A stretch of DNA of 64,000 bases from Fontibacillus puldeungensis (lineage in GTDB: Bacteria > Bacillota > Bacilli > Paenibacillales > Paenibacillaceae): contig NZ_JBHTLM010000013.1 of assembly GCF_042678945.1 (NCBI RefSeq), positions 90,478-154,477 on the forward strand, given 5' to 3'. This document shows positions 1 through 8,915 of this stretch, in pieces (position 1 is the first letter of the stretch; each line of letters begins with the position of its first letter). The translations under genes were made by a program, and so were the position numbers. The notes beneath the pieces were generated by a model. The model saw nothing but the letters and a program-made list of their open reading frames with translations, did not search any database and was not told the origin of the DNA.

Positions 1-435
1 AGGCGGCAGGTCGGACTGATTTACCAGTTTCACAACCTCATTCCCACGCTGAATGTGGTGGAAAACATCACCTTGCCTATCCTGATGGACAAGCGGAAAG
101 TCAACGAGGAACGGCTTGATGACTTGCTCGAATTGCTTGGGTTAAAAGACCGAAAAACGCATTTACCCAATCAGCTTTCGGGCGGTCAGCAACAGCGTGT
201 TTCCATAGGACGTGCTTTGATGAATGCCCCGGCGGTCATGCTGGCCGACGAACCCACGGGCAGTTTGGACAGCCGGAATGGACATGAAATTATCAAGCTG
301 CTGAAAGAAAGCAATAAAAAATACAATCAGACCCTGATCATCGTCACGCATGATGAAAATATCGCCCTGCAAGCAGACCGCATTATCGGCATATCAGACG
401 GCAAAGTGGTGCGAGATGAGAGGGTGCGGCCATGA
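1..435 (+). CDS. ABC transporter ATP-binding protein (5' end missing)
   Basis: ATPase subunit of an ABC exporter of the LolD/MacB class; it would power the FtsX-type permease that follows. The reading frame is open from base 1, so the start and the Walker A motif lie outside the window. Visible in order are the Q-loop (LIYQFHNLIPT, first 50 bases), the ABC signature LSGGQQQRVSIGRAL (about 172-215), Walker B with D-loop (MLADEPTGSLDS, about 238-273) and the switch histidine (IIVTHD, about 340-357). The stop overlaps the next start by 4 bases (ATGA), which points to translational coupling. The substrate cannot be read from the sequence; antimicrobial peptides and lipoproteins are typical for the class. 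Confidence 0.93.
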   Translation, partial: RRQVGLIYQFHNLIPTLNVVENITLPILMDKRKVNEERLDDLLELLGLKDRKTHLPNQLSGGQQQRVSIGRALMNAPAVMLADEPTGSLDSRNGHEIIKLLKESNKKYNQTLIIVTHDENIALQADRIIGISDGKVVRDERVRP

Positions 436-3023
436 ACATTTTAAACAAAGTTACCCTTCAAGGCTTGAAAAAGAGTCGCACACGTACTATTGTCACGGTG
501 ATCGGCGTTGTTCTGTCCGCTGCTATGATCACGGGCGTACTCACCTTTGGCGTTTCTCTGCTGAACTATATGGCAAACGGCGCGGCCCAGAAATATGGGG
601 ATTGGCACGTTGAGTTTTCGGACGTCCCTTCTTCTTTCGTACAGGAACGATCCCGCGACAAGGGAGTCGTTAACACTGCGGCATTTGAAAATATCGGCTA
701 CGCAGCGCTTAAGGGCGGGAAAAGCCCCAAAAAGCCGTATCTTTTTCTAGCCGGATTTAATAAGAAAACCTTCGATACCTTGCCCATCAATCTGATGTCC
801 GGCAGGCTGCCTGAAAACAGCGGAGAAATCATTGTTCCGTTGAGCGTCGAAGTCAAGGGCGGCGTTAAATATGCGGTGGGTGATAAGCTTTCACTTACTG
901 TCGGAAGCCGCATGGATGGCAACAAGAAGCTAGGTCAACAAGCCCCTTACATATCCGGGAAAGAAACTCTTGTACCAAAAGCCACGAGAACTTATACGGT
1001 TGTCGGTACCTACCAAAAAGCCTACTTTGAGGCATCCTCCGCGCCGGGATATACCTTGATTACAAAAGCCGATGCCGGGGATCAAGCGGATAGCCTCAGC
1101 TTATTTGTCAAGCTTAAGAATCCGTATAGGGTTCACGCTTACGCAAGCAGCACAGCCGAAACTAAAAGCTATGTCTTAAACGATGATGTACTGCGCTTCA
1201 TGGGCCTTTCGGACGATAATTTGTTCAACACGCTTCTGTACGCGGTGGGCGGTATTGTGGTTGCCATCATCATGATCGGCTCGATTTTTCTGATTTATAA
1301 CGCATTCACCATCTCGCTGAACGAACGCACACATCAGTTCGGGATTCTCTCGTCGGTGGGAGCCACAGCCAAGCAGCTGCGAAATTCGGTGCTGTTTGAG
1401 GGGCTTTGCATCGGTGCGGCAGGCATACCCATTGGCGTTATCGTTGGCATAGGCTGCATCGCGCTTGTGATTTCCATTGTAGGCAAGAATTTTGGGGGCA
1501 TTTTATACAGCAACGTCCCTTTTGTCTTAACGGTATCCATCCCCGCCATTGTCGTTGCGGCAGCGGTGAGCCTGGTTACGATTCTGATTTCGGCCTATAT
1601 CCCGGCCAGAAAGGCCGCAAACACTCCCGTGATGGAGAGTATTCGCCAGACCAACGAAGTCAAAGTTGAATCCAAAGCCGTGAAAACGTCAAAACTCGCG
1701 CAGCGTATTTACGGTTTGGAGGGAACCCTTGCGCTAAAGAATTTTAAAAGAAACAAGAAACGCTATCGCAGTATTGTGCTATCCCTAGCTTTAAGCGTAG
1801 TGCTGTTTATATCGGCCAGTGCTTTTATAACGGATATGAAACAGGTGGCGGGGCGGGCCGTAGTGTTTACTACTTATGACATCGGTTTGGCCACGGAAGA
1901 CATGGACGATAGCGAATTGTTGTCGCTTTATGACAAACTAAAAACCGCTGACGGTGTTTACGAGAGCTCTTATCAAGCGCTTATGAAGTATTCCTGCGTG
2001 GCCAAAGCAAGCGATCTTTCAGATAATTATTGGAAATATGTCGATCCACGTTCGCCGCATGAAACGGTTCATCTACCCATGGACATCCAGTTCCTTGATG
2101 ACAGCACCTATTTGAAAATGATCAAAGGCTTGGGCTTGCCCGCAGACGAATATACCGATCAAAATGCGAAAATGATCGCCGTTGCCAAATTAGAAGGTCA
2201 TATGACAGACGACAATCGGGAACATGAGGCTAATGAGTTTATGGATCTATTTAAGAGTTCTTCCATGAATTTTACCATCGCTCCCGAAACAAATGGCAAG
2301 CCGAAGCTGGAACAACAGCGAAACGTAAGCATTAAGTTTGTCAATACCGTGCCGCCTGATACCATCACGCCCCCAGGAAAATCCGGATCGACGAAGAAGA
2401 ATCCAATTCTTTTTAAGGTGATGGCCCCCTATTCGCTGAAAGCGAAGTTTGAAATTCCCGGTACACATGTGGATAAGGGTTTGACCTTTCGGTCAAAGCA
2501 TCCCACACAGTCGACGGATGAAATGAAAACGATGATTCAGGATGCGGGAATAACGTCTTACTTCCTGCTGAATTTCTCTGGAGTACTTGATCAGAACCGC
2601 AATATGATATTCATTGCTAACGTGTTCAATTATACGTTTGTCACTATGATTTCGCTGATTGCGGTTGCCAATGTGTTCAACACCATTTCCACGAATATCA
2701 AGCTGCGCCGGCGGGAGCTTGCCATGCTTCGCTCCGTGGGGATGTCTGATCGCGATTTCCAAAAGATGATGAATTTCGAGTGTGCCTTTTATGGCATGAG
2801 GGCGCTCTTATTCGGGCTTCCCCTAGCGGCTATTTTCTCTTGGCTGATTTACAAAGGGATGTTCGGCGGCGGGGCAGACAATATCGATTTTGTGTTCCCG
2901 TGGAGCAGTATGGCAATCAGCGTGTTCAGCGTGCTCTTAATCGTGTTCGTTACCATGCTCTATGCCATTAGCAAGATAAAAAGAGAAAATATTATTGACG
3001 CGCTTCGGGATGACTTGACTTGA
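432..3023 (+). CDS. FtsX-like ABC transporter permease
   Basis: Membrane permease of 863 residues, partner of the ATPase just upstream. Layout: an N-terminal membrane helix (about 18-45), a large extracellular domain (about 50-255), three helices forming the first FtsX domain (about 263-395), a second N-terminal-like helix (about 447-468), a second extracellular domain, and three helices at the C-terminus (about 735-855). Each FtsX half carries the typical post-helix motif (HQFGILSSVGAT; RRELAMLRSVGMS). The duplicated layout with two large outer domains is known for exporters and mechanotransmitters of the MacB/FtsX superfamily. No regulator gene adjoins it in the window; it may lie upstream of base 1. 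Confidence 0.9.
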   Translation: MNILNKVTLQGLKKSRTRTIVTVIGVVLSAAMITGVLTFGVSLLNYMANGAAQKYGDWHVEFSDVPSSFVQERSRDKGVVNTAAFENIGYAALKGGKSPKKPYLFLAGFNKKTFDTLPINLMSGRLPENSGEIIVPLSVEVKGGVKYAVGDKLSLTVGSRMDGNKKLGQQAPYISGKETLVPKATRTYTVVGTYQKAYFEASSAPGYTLITKADAGDQADSLSLFVKLKNPYRVHAYASSTAETKSYVLNDDVLRFMGLSDDNLFNTLLYAVGGIVVAIIMIGSIFLIYNAFTISLNERTHQFGILSSVGATAKQLRNSVLFEGLCIGAAGIPIGVIVGIGCIALVISIVGKNFGGILYSNVPFVLTVSIPAIVVAAAVSLVTILISAYIPARKAANTPVMESIRQTNEVKVESKAVKTSKLAQRIYGLEGTLALKNFKRNKKRYRSIVLSLALSVVLFISASAFITDMKQVAGRAVVFTTYDIGLATEDMDDSELLSLYDKLKTADGVYESSYQALMKYSCVAKASDLSDNYWKYVDPRSPHETVHLPMDIQFLDDSTYLKMIKGLGLPADEYTDQNAKMIAVAKLEGHMTDDNREHEANEFMDLFKSSSMNFTIAPETNGKPKLEQQRNVSIKFVNTVPPDTITPPGKSGSTKKNPILFKVMAPYSLKAKFEIPGTHVDKGLTFRSKHPTQSTDEMKTMIQDAGITSYFLLNFSGVLDQNRNMIFIANVFNYTFVTMISLIAVANVFNTISTNIKLRRRELAMLRSVGMSDRDFQKMMNFECAFYGMRALLFGLPLAAIFSWLIYKGMFGGGADNIDFVFPWSSMAISVFSVLLIVFVTMLYAISKIKRENIIDALRDDLT

Positions 3024-3053
3024 TTCAAAATTGATATTGACTTGTTTAAAAAT

Positions 3054-3080
3054 AAAAAAACGCCGTTAGGCGTTTTTTTT
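3054..3080 (+). terminator. Rho-independent terminator of the ABC operon
   Basis: A short GC stem (AACGCC / GGCGTT) with a TA loop, flanked by an A-run on the left and eight Ts on the right. It lies 30 bases after the permease stop. The A/T flanks let it also end the convergent phosphorylase transcript. Confidence 0.85.
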
Positions 3081-3124
3081 ATGAAACAATTTATGATAGC
3101 TTCAAGAGCTGCATTTGATGCACA

Positions 3125-5566
3125 TTAACCGAGTTCAACTACGACCTGATGCACTCGTCCGTCTCCGACTGGCGAAATGACGTTGCCTTGAATTGGCAGA
3201 CCGTCAACAGTGATGCTCTTGACGCTTTTTTGTACATGATTCGGGTTGTTGATTTCGATCACATAGGTATCCCCACGGAATACGCGAGTGATTTTAAATC
3301 CGTCCCAAGTAGAAGGAATGCAAGGATCTATCTTAAGGCCGTTAAAATCAGCCTGAATCCCAAGAATGGCTTGTGTGATCGCTACATAGTTCCAGGCGGC
3401 CGTTCCGGTCAGCCAGGAGTTTTTCGCTTCCCCGTGACGCACGGCGTCTTTTCCGGCGATCATTTGCGAGTAGACATAAGGCTCCATCCGGTGGATTTCG
3501 CTGATGTCCTCCAGGTATGCCGGAGCGATTTTGGAGTACACTTCAAAAGCCCGGTCGCCATGTCCGAGTACGGTTTCGGCGATCATGATCCAAGGATTGT
3601 TGTGGCAGAAAATGCCGGCATTTTCCTTGTAGCCTGGCGGATAAGTCGAAATTTCGCCAAGGTTCAAATAATATTTGGAATATGGCGGCTGCTGCAATAC
3701 GATACCGTATTTCGTATCCAGACGTTCTGCAACAGATACCATAGCTTTGCCGGCGAGGCCTTCCTCAACGCCGATGCCGGCCATGACGCACATTCCTTGC
3801 GGCTCAATAAAGATTTGGCCTTCTTCATTCTCTTTGCTGCCGATTTTTTCGCCATAGTGGTCGTAAGCACGGAGGAACCAATCCCCATCGAAACCATGTT
3901 CGAGCGTAGTTGCACGCATTTTCTCAACCTGTGCTTTAACTTCGGCTGCTTCGGAATCCAATCCACGTATCTGACAAAGCTCAGCAAAGTCAGGACCAAC
4001 GAATACGAATAACCCGGCGATAAATACGGATTCGGCTACACGACCTTCGATATTTGCTGTTGTTTGGAACGATTCGCCCGGCTCTTTGGAGAAGCAGTTG
4101 AGGTTCAAGCAGTCGTTCCAGTCTGCGCGTCCGATCAGTGGAAGCCCGTGCGGTCCGAGATTGTGTACTACATGGTAGAAGGAGCGTTTCAGGTGCTCAA
4201 ACAAGGTAGCGGTGTTGTTTGGATTGCTGTCGAACGGAACCTGCTCATCCAAAATGCTGAAATCGCCTGTTTCTTTAATGTAAGCCGCCGTACCGAGAAC
4301 GAGCCACAATGGGTCGTCGTTAAAACCGCTGCCGACTTCGTTGTTGCCTTTCTTGGTAAGCGGCTGGTATTGGTGGTATGCGCTACCATCTTCAAATTGA
4401 GTAGCGGCAATATCAAGAATCCGCTCTTTAGCTCGCTCTGGAATTTGATGGACGAAGCCGAGCAAATCCTGGTTCGAATCGCGGAAGCCCATGCCGCGGC
4501 CAATTCCGGATTCAAAATAGGAGGCCGAACGCGACATATTGAAGGTCACCATACATTGATATGGATTCCAAATGTTAACCATCCGGTTCAGCTTATCATC
4601 TTTGCTAGCAATTTGATATTTGGAGAGGAGTCCCTCCCAGTAGGCTGCAAGTTCTTCCATCGCGCGGTCTACGTCGGCATCGGTTGCGAATTTCTCGATC
4701 ATGGCTAGCGCTGGCTTTTTGTTGATAACGCTAGGAGCTTCCCATTTCTCTTCCTCCGGAACTTCAACATAGCCGAGAATGAATACGAGGCTTTGCTCCT
4801 CGCCAGGGGCAAGCGTCAGCTTCACTTCGTGAGAGCCGATCGGAGACCAGCCGCTGGCTATGGAGTTGGAAGCTTCACCGTCAACAACCACTTGCGGTTC
4901 ATGCAAGCCGTTGTATAGACCCACAAACGATTCGCGGTCCGTGTCAAAGCCGTCAATCGGCCGGTTTACGGAATAGAAAGCATAATGATTTCTACGTTCG
5001 CGGTATTCAGTTTTGTGATAGATGACGGAGTCCTCCACTTCCACTTCGCCGGTGCTCAGGTTCCGCTGGAAGTTGGTCATATCGTCCTGAGCATTCCAAA
5101 GACAGAATTCGGCGAAAGAGAACAGGGAGACGGTCTTTTGGCTGCTGCTCGTATTTTTCACGGTTAAACGATGAACCTCACCGTTATATCCAAGCGGAAT
5201 AAAGGCAAGCTGAGTCACGGAAATGCCGCCGCGCTCACCGGTGATGGAAGTATAGCCAAGACCGTGCCGGCACTCATAGAAATCAAGGTCGCGTTTTACC
5301 GGCATCCAGCCTGGTGTCCAGAAGTCGCCGTTATCATGATCCCGGAGGTAGTAGTAACGTCCACCAGTATCGAGTGGAATGTTATTGTACCGATACCGGG
5401 TTAATCTGCGCAGGCGGGCGTCGCGGTAAAACGTATAGCCGCCAGCCGTATTGGAAATAAGTCCGAAAAATTGCTCATTGCCCAGGTAGTTGATCCATGG
5501 ATAAGGCGTTTGCGGTGTATGGATGACATATTCTTTTCTTGTGTCGTCAAAAGTTCCGAATTTCAT
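3125..5566 (-). CDS. Cellobiose phosphorylase (GH94)
   Basis: Cytoplasmic enzyme of 813 residues that splits cellobiose with phosphate into glucose 1-phosphate and glucose. The whole protein reads like characterised cellobiose phosphorylases: the start FDDTRKEYVIHTPQTPYPW, the segment GIGRGMGFRDSNQDLLGF (about 354-371), and GRADWNDCLNLNCF (about 479-492), whose Asp485 matches the general acid of the Cellvibrio gilvus enzyme. Length is normal for the family. The start has a good ribosome binding site (GAAGGGAGA). An operator-like palindrome lies about 25 bases upstream and the LacI-type regulator gene lies behind it. Cellobiose specificity, rather than cellodextrin or laminaribiose, is inferred from overall resemblance. 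Confidence 0.93.
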   Translation of the reverse strand: MKFGTFDDTRKEYVIHTPQTPYPWINYLGNEQFFGLISNTAGGYTFYRDARLRRLTRYRYNNIPLDTGGRYYYLRDHDNGDFWTPGWMPVKRDLDFYECRHGLGYTSITGERGGISVTQLAFIPLGYNGEVHRLTVKNTSSSQKTVSLFSFAEFCLWNAQDDMTNFQRNLSTGEVEVEDSVIYHKTEYRERRNHYAFYSVNRPIDGFDTDRESFVGLYNGLHEPQVVVDGEASNSIASGWSPIGSHEVKLTLAPGEEQSLVFILGYVEVPEEEKWEAPSVINKKPALAMIEKFATDADVDRAMEELAAYWEGLLSKYQIASKDDKLNRMVNIWNPYQCMVTFNMSRSASYFESGIGRGMGFRDSNQDLLGFVHQIPERAKERILDIAATQFEDGSAYHQYQPLTKKGNNEVGSGFNDDPLWLVLGTAAYIKETGDFSILDEQVPFDSNPNNTATLFEHLKRSFYHVVHNLGPHGLPLIGRADWNDCLNLNCFSKEPGESFQTTANIEGRVAESVFIAGLFVFVGPDFAELCQIRGLDSEAAEVKAQVEKMRATTLEHGFDGDWFLRAYDHYGEKIGSKENEEGQIFIEPQGMCVMAGIGVEEGLAGKAMVSVAERLDTKYGIVLQQPPYSKYYLNLGEISTYPPGYKENAGIFCHNNPWIMIAETVLGHGDRAFEVYSKIAPAYLEDISEIHRMEPYVYSQMIAGKDAVRHGEAKNSWLTGTAAWNYVAITQAILGIQADFNGLKIDPCIPSTWDGFKITRVFRGDTYVIEINNPNHVQKSVKSITVDGLPIQGNVISPVGDGRVHQVVVELG

Positions 5567-5590
5567 AAAATGAACTCTCCCTTCTTTTGT

Positions 5591-5602
5591 GAACGCGCGT
5601 TT
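5591..5602 (-). promoter_or_regulatory. Putative LacI-family operator of the phosphorylase gene
   Basis: AACGCGCGTT, a palindrome centred on CG, sits 25-36 bases upstream of the phosphorylase start. The same core occurs, as a longer perfect palindrome, just upstream of the neighbouring LacI-type gene. A CG-centred palindrome is the normal shape of LacI-family operators. Confidence 0.75.
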
Positions 5603-5610
5603 ATTTTGTC

Positions 5611-5640
5611 GAAAAAACGTTCCCCTCTATAAAGGAGGGG
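5611..5640 (-). terminator. Putative terminator after the LacI-type gene
   Basis: On the minus strand a 6-bp stem CCCCTC/GAGGGG is followed, after a few bases, by six Ts. It lies directly after the regulator stop and before the phosphorylase promoter region, so the two genes are probably separate transcripts. Confidence 0.55.
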
Positions 5641-5650
5641 AGAATGATTT

Positions 5651-6703
5651 TTACAAGGCTGGTGATTTACAGGAATCTCTAACCACGAGGCGGGTCGGAA
5701 AGCTAATCGTGCTGAACGTCGGCTCAGTAGCATCGCACAGCTCAATCACCTTCAGAACGGCGGCCTTGGCCATTTCGTCAATAGGAAGGCGGACAGAGGT
5801 GAGCTTCGGAGTGATCCGTGAAGCGAGCTGCGCATCGTCAAATCCGATGAGGGACACCTGATCCGGAACGGAAATTCCATTTTCTGTAAACGCTTCCATG
5901 GCGGCAATCGCCATATCGTCATTGGAACAAAACAAGGCGGTTGGCAATTGTTCCTGCTGCGTCAGCTTAAGAACCTCTTGGTACGCACTTTCCTTGAGAA
6001 ATTCACCCTCCAGAATGAAGGATTCTCGAATCGGCAAGCCATGCTTCTTTAGCGTGTTCTCATAAGCAAGGTACCGCTCGCGTCCTGAGAATGTGTTCAT
6101 TCGGCCTTTGATAAGGCCGATTTCCCGGTGGCCAAGCCCGATCAAATATTCGATCGCTTCTACAGTGCCCTCGTAGTCCATTGAGTTGATTACAGCCAAA
6201 TGGTTCTTGTTCAAGCGCTCGGCCATAATTTCGGAGATGTCGTAATCGATCAGCACAAGAGGTGCTTCCTGAGTAACCATCTCACGCACCAGTTCGATGT
6301 CCTTTTGCGTACCGACCAGGATACCGCCGTCGATTCTTTTTTGCAGAAAAGCCTGTTTGACCTTCTGAAAATCACCTGGCGAGTATACGGTATGGATTAG
6401 CACATAGAAGCCGCGGGCATTCGCCGTATCGACAACCATGTCCACGATCGGGGCAAAATAGCTGTTCTGGTAAATCCGGCTGGCGTTCTCTTTCTCGGTC
6501 ATGCTAATCGCAAACAAGCCGATCGTATCCGTCCGTTTCCCGGCGAGCGCGCGGGCAAAGCTGTTCGGCTCATAATGGTGCTGTTCGATGACACGTAGTA
6601 CCTTGGCCCGTGTTGACTCTGGAACATTGGGATAATTGTTGATCACTCGTGATACGGTGCTGCGGGATACCCCGGCGAGTTTGGCAATATCTTCACTGCG
6701 CAT
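5651..6703 (-). CDS. LacI-family transcriptional regulator
   Basis: DNA-binding repressor of 350 residues. The N-terminus has the LacI helix-turn-helix and hinge (IAKLAGVSRSTVSRVINNYP, about residues 5-24); the rest is a periplasmic-binding-protein-like sensor with conserved segments (GLFAIS; CSNDDMAIAAMEAFTENG; VSLIGFDDA). The chosen ATG has GGGGA 5 bases upstream; a GTG four codons earlier sits inside the leader and is less likely. It lies just upstream of the phosphorylase gene on the same strand, and both have the same palindrome in front. So it likely represses both genes and responds to a beta-glucoside or a derivative; the ligand is not known. Confidence 0.9.
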   Translation of the reverse strand: MRSEDIAKLAGVSRSTVSRVINNYPNVPESTRAKVLRVIEQHHYEPNSFARALAGKRTDTIGLFAISMTEKENASRIYQNSYFAPIVDMVVDTANARGFYVLIHTVYSPGDFQKVKQAFLQKRIDGGILVGTQKDIELVREMVTQEAPLVLIDYDISEIMAERLNKNHLAVINSMDYEGTVEAIEYLIGLGHREIGLIKGRMNTFSGRERYLAYENTLKKHGLPIRESFILEGEFLKESAYQEVLKLTQQEQLPTALFCSNDDMAIAAMEAFTENGISVPDQVSLIGFDDAQLASRITPKLTSVRLPIDEMAKAAVLKVIELCDATEPTFSTISFPTRLVVRDSCKSPAL

Positions 6704-6723
6704 TAAGGTCCCCACTTTCTTCG

Positions 6724-6737
6724 TAAACGCGCGTTTA
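6724..6737 (-). promoter_or_regulatory. Putative LacI-family operator, autoregulatory
   Basis: TAAACGCGCGTTTA, a perfect 14-bp palindrome, lies about 20 bases upstream of the regulator start. It contains the same AACGCGCGTT core found upstream of the phosphorylase gene. Confidence 0.8.
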
Positions 6738-6778
6738 TACGGTTATTGTACTTGATGCGTCGTAAATAATCAACGTTG

Positions 6779-6803
6779 AAAAAAAGGCGGCTATTTCGCC
6801 GCC
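6779..6803 (-). terminator. Terminator overlapping the end of the J-like protein gene
   Basis: On the minus strand, GGCGGC and GCCGCC form a perfect 6-bp stem followed by seven Ts. The stem includes the last Ala codons and the TAG stop of the gene, so termination and translation stop are fused. Confidence 0.85.
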
Positions 6804-7720
6804 GCAGGTAAGCTCTTCAAATATCCTTTGATCAATTCTAAAGCTTTCTCTTTGTTTTTTGTGTCCCCTCGAAGCGAGATGATAACTTCTTTCTTGGCAA
6901 GCGGGAGCTGACTAAACAGAGAACTGTTTGTAACATCAATACCATAAACATGTTCCTCGGTGTCCTCATCAGTTTTGCCCATGACCTTCGCTCCTTCAGG
7001 CAGCAGCGCCTTTAGCTCGCCTGCCGCTTCTTTATCCAGACTGAGGAAGGCACTGCCTCCGACAAGCCAATTGAAGGAGGACTTATCTGTAATATAAATA
7101 TCCGGCGACGAGGTTGCAATGACCGCTAGTGCTTTTTGTTGATAAGCTACATCTGTGCCGGCCATTCCGCCTTCTCCCTGACCAGGCAAAAATAACATCT
7201 CCAGGGACAAACGTTTAAAGTTTGGAAACTGAGCCGTCATGGCCTTTTCAAGCCCAGGCGTTCCTCCGTTATGTTCGTCGGTCATAAAATTACCGACCAT
7301 AGTGATCGATAAATCGATAGGAGGCAGAGCCGCGAGGCGCTTTTGCTCCTCCCGATGGTCGATATATGCGTTAATGCCGAATATGAGAACAACCACGGCG
7401 ATGAGTCCAATGATGACACGAGCTTTATATAGCCGAAAAAAATCATCGACTTTTTCTGCAGTACCGGCGAATTTACCCCATTTGCTGAAGCGCTGTTCGC
7501 TCATTTCCGCAATTTTGCGCTGATCCTCCGCTTTTATGATAAGTTTATAGGCTCTTAGTTTTTTTTCATATTCATCTGCTTCGGGATCGGTGGATGAGTC
7601 TGGGGCAGATTGGCGGGAGCGTGATTTTTTCAATAAAATCTCAAACGCCTTTTCGATGTCCTCCCTTGAAGCGTTTTCGGGAAGGCCTAGCTCTTCATAA
7701 GCTTGTTTTAAGTTGTCCAT
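6791..7720 (-). CDS. Membrane protein with J-domain-like N-terminus and extracellular binding-protein-like domain
   Basis: A protein of 309 residues that I cannot name. Residues 1-70 begin like a J domain (YEELGLPENASREDIEKAF) and continue with long helices, but the HPD tripeptide needed to stimulate DnaK is absent: where it would fall there is a K/R/S-rich stretch (about 31-38). One membrane helix follows (about 101-119), then an outer domain. That domain has phrases seen in extracellular solute-binding proteins (ALAVIATSSPDIYITD; FLSLDKEAAGEL). The gene stands alone, with its own terminator. Possible roles are sensing or scaffolding at the membrane; J-type co-chaperone activity is unlikely without HPD. 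Architecture is seen; function is unknown. Confidence 0.8.
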   Translation of the reverse strand: MDNLKQAYEELGLPENASREDIEKAFEILLKKSRSRQSAPDSSTDPEADEYEKKLRAYKLIIKAEDQRKIAEMSEQRFSKWGKFAGTAEKVDDFFRLYKARVIIGLIAVVVLIFGINAYIDHREEQKRLAALPPIDLSITMVGNFMTDEHNGGTPGLEKAMTAQFPNFKRLSLEMLFLPGQGEGGMAGTDVAYQQKALAVIATSSPDIYITDKSSFNWLVGGSAFLSLDKEAAGELKALLPEGAKVMGKTDEDTEEHVYGIDVTNSSLFSQLPLAKKEVIISLRGDTKNKEKALELIKGYLKSLPAAAK

Positions 7721-7842
7721 CGTATTTCTCCTCTAGTTTCTCCTCGGGTTTTAAATACATTAGAAAATGATATGGAAAGTAGCGCTTGCATTTATTATAC
7801 TTTGTATTTGTAGCGAAGGGAAATACGGCATAAATAGTGAAA

Positions 7843-7862
7843 GCCGAGGTTTTAGCCTCGGC
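7843..7862 (-). terminator. Possible terminator after the NlpC/P60 gene
   Basis: Perfect 7-bp stem GCCGAGG/CCTCGGC with a 6-base loop, 20 bases past the stop of the minus-strand lipoprotein gene. The T-tract behind it is poor, so it may be a weak terminator or only a hairpin. Confidence 0.5.
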
Positions 7863-7882
7863 GTAAAAATTAGTCATTTAGT

Positions 7883-8782
7883 TTATCGGACGCGGCGCAT
7901 CGAGAGGATGACGTTCTTCCAATACCCGGTATCGATCGAGCTGATTTGCACGCCCGGAGCTCCCCAGGTATGAATAATTTTCCCACCGCCGATATAAATT
8001 CCGACATGGCCGGCGATTCCATCGCTTTTAAATCTACCTGGAACGGTAAAAAAGATCAGATCGCCCACTTGAAGGTTCTTTCTTTCGACAGGAATGCCTA
8101 CCTTGGCTTGATCTCTGGCCAGACGGGGAAGATTTTGACCAAATTTTTTAAATACATGGCGAGTGAAGGAGGAGCAATCAAACCTTTTGGACTGCTCATA
8201 GGGGGCGGCTCCGAATTCATATGGAACCTTGAGATATCGTTTGGCGTACGCCACCATTTCGTCTTGATTCTGAGCAACCCCAAGGATACCGTATCTGCCT
8301 GTTCCGGTCATCTGAGGATTCATGTCCTGAGTACCGCTAGGAGGTTTGATTGGTCCGATGCTTAGTTGACCTGTCTTCGGGTCGATCGCCGCTTTTGTCT
8401 GCAGCAGGGCAGAGAGGGAGTCGGCAGTAACATAAAGTTGGCCGTTCTCACGAACCGGGGGCTGAGGTAGAGAAATAGGCTTGCCGAAAGAAATGGCGTG
8501 TCTTTGGCTAGGCTGCACTTCAAACATAACGTCCGTATATCCCATCTTTACGGAGTTGTCCGAGTGCTTTAGGCGAAGGCCGAGTTGACTCGCAGCTCGT
8601 TCAAGTGGAATCCAGGTTACACTTTGCTTGTTTGCAGTTGTTTCCGTTTTCACCGGAGAATGGGCTGCCGGCGGGATGGAATTTGTTCTTGTTCGGGTTT
8701 GTGGTCCGCAGGAAATAAGCGAAATGAGCAAGGCGGCAGAGATAACACATAAACTAAACTTTTTTACCTTTAGGCTGCGCAT
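7883..8782 (-). CDS. NlpC/P60 lipoprotein, putative peptidoglycan endopeptidase
   Basis: Secreted, lipid-anchored cell-wall hydrolase of 299 residues. The signal peptide ends in the lipobox LISC (Cys25). A middle domain (about 54-140) resembles the copper-amine-oxidase N-terminal-like fold that many Paenibacillus surface proteins use for binding. The C-terminal NlpC/P60 domain (about 172-299) has the catalytic Cys203 (FDCSSF), His259 (GHVGIY) and His271 (IIHTWG). The family cuts D-Glu to diamino-acid bonds in stem peptides. The ATG chosen has GGAG 11 bases upstream and gives the signal peptide at the very start; a GTG four codons before overlaps that site. The gene is monocistronic and transcribed away from the following MFS gene. 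Confidence 0.88.
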   Translation of the reverse strand: MRSLKVKKFSLCVISAALLISLISCGPQTRTRTNSIPPAAHSPVKTETTANKQSVTWIPLERAASQLGLRLKHSDNSVKMGYTDVMFEVQPSQRHAISFGKPISLPQPPVRENGQLYVTADSLSALLQTKAAIDPKTGQLSIGPIKPPSGTQDMNPQMTGTGRYGILGVAQNQDEMVAYAKRYLKVPYEFGAAPYEQSKRFDCSSFTRHVFKKFGQNLPRLARDQAKVGIPVERKNLQVGDLIFFTVPGRFKSDGIAGHVGIYIGGGKIIHTWGAPGVQISSIDTGYWKNVILSMRRVR

Positions 8783-8915
8783 TCTTCGTTGCACTCCGTT
8801 CTGATTGAAATTAGAAATTTGGATTTCTTTGGCCAAGGTTTCGTTGAGACCATAATAGAAGTATGTATGAAAAAAAAGATAACTATTCGGGCAGAAGCTA
8901 AAGGAGTATATCATC

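Noticed and set aside
3149..4012. Plus-strand frame of 287 codons opposite the cellobiose phosphorylase
   Set aside because: The phosphorylase matches its family over its full length; the opposite frame has no known motif or start site.
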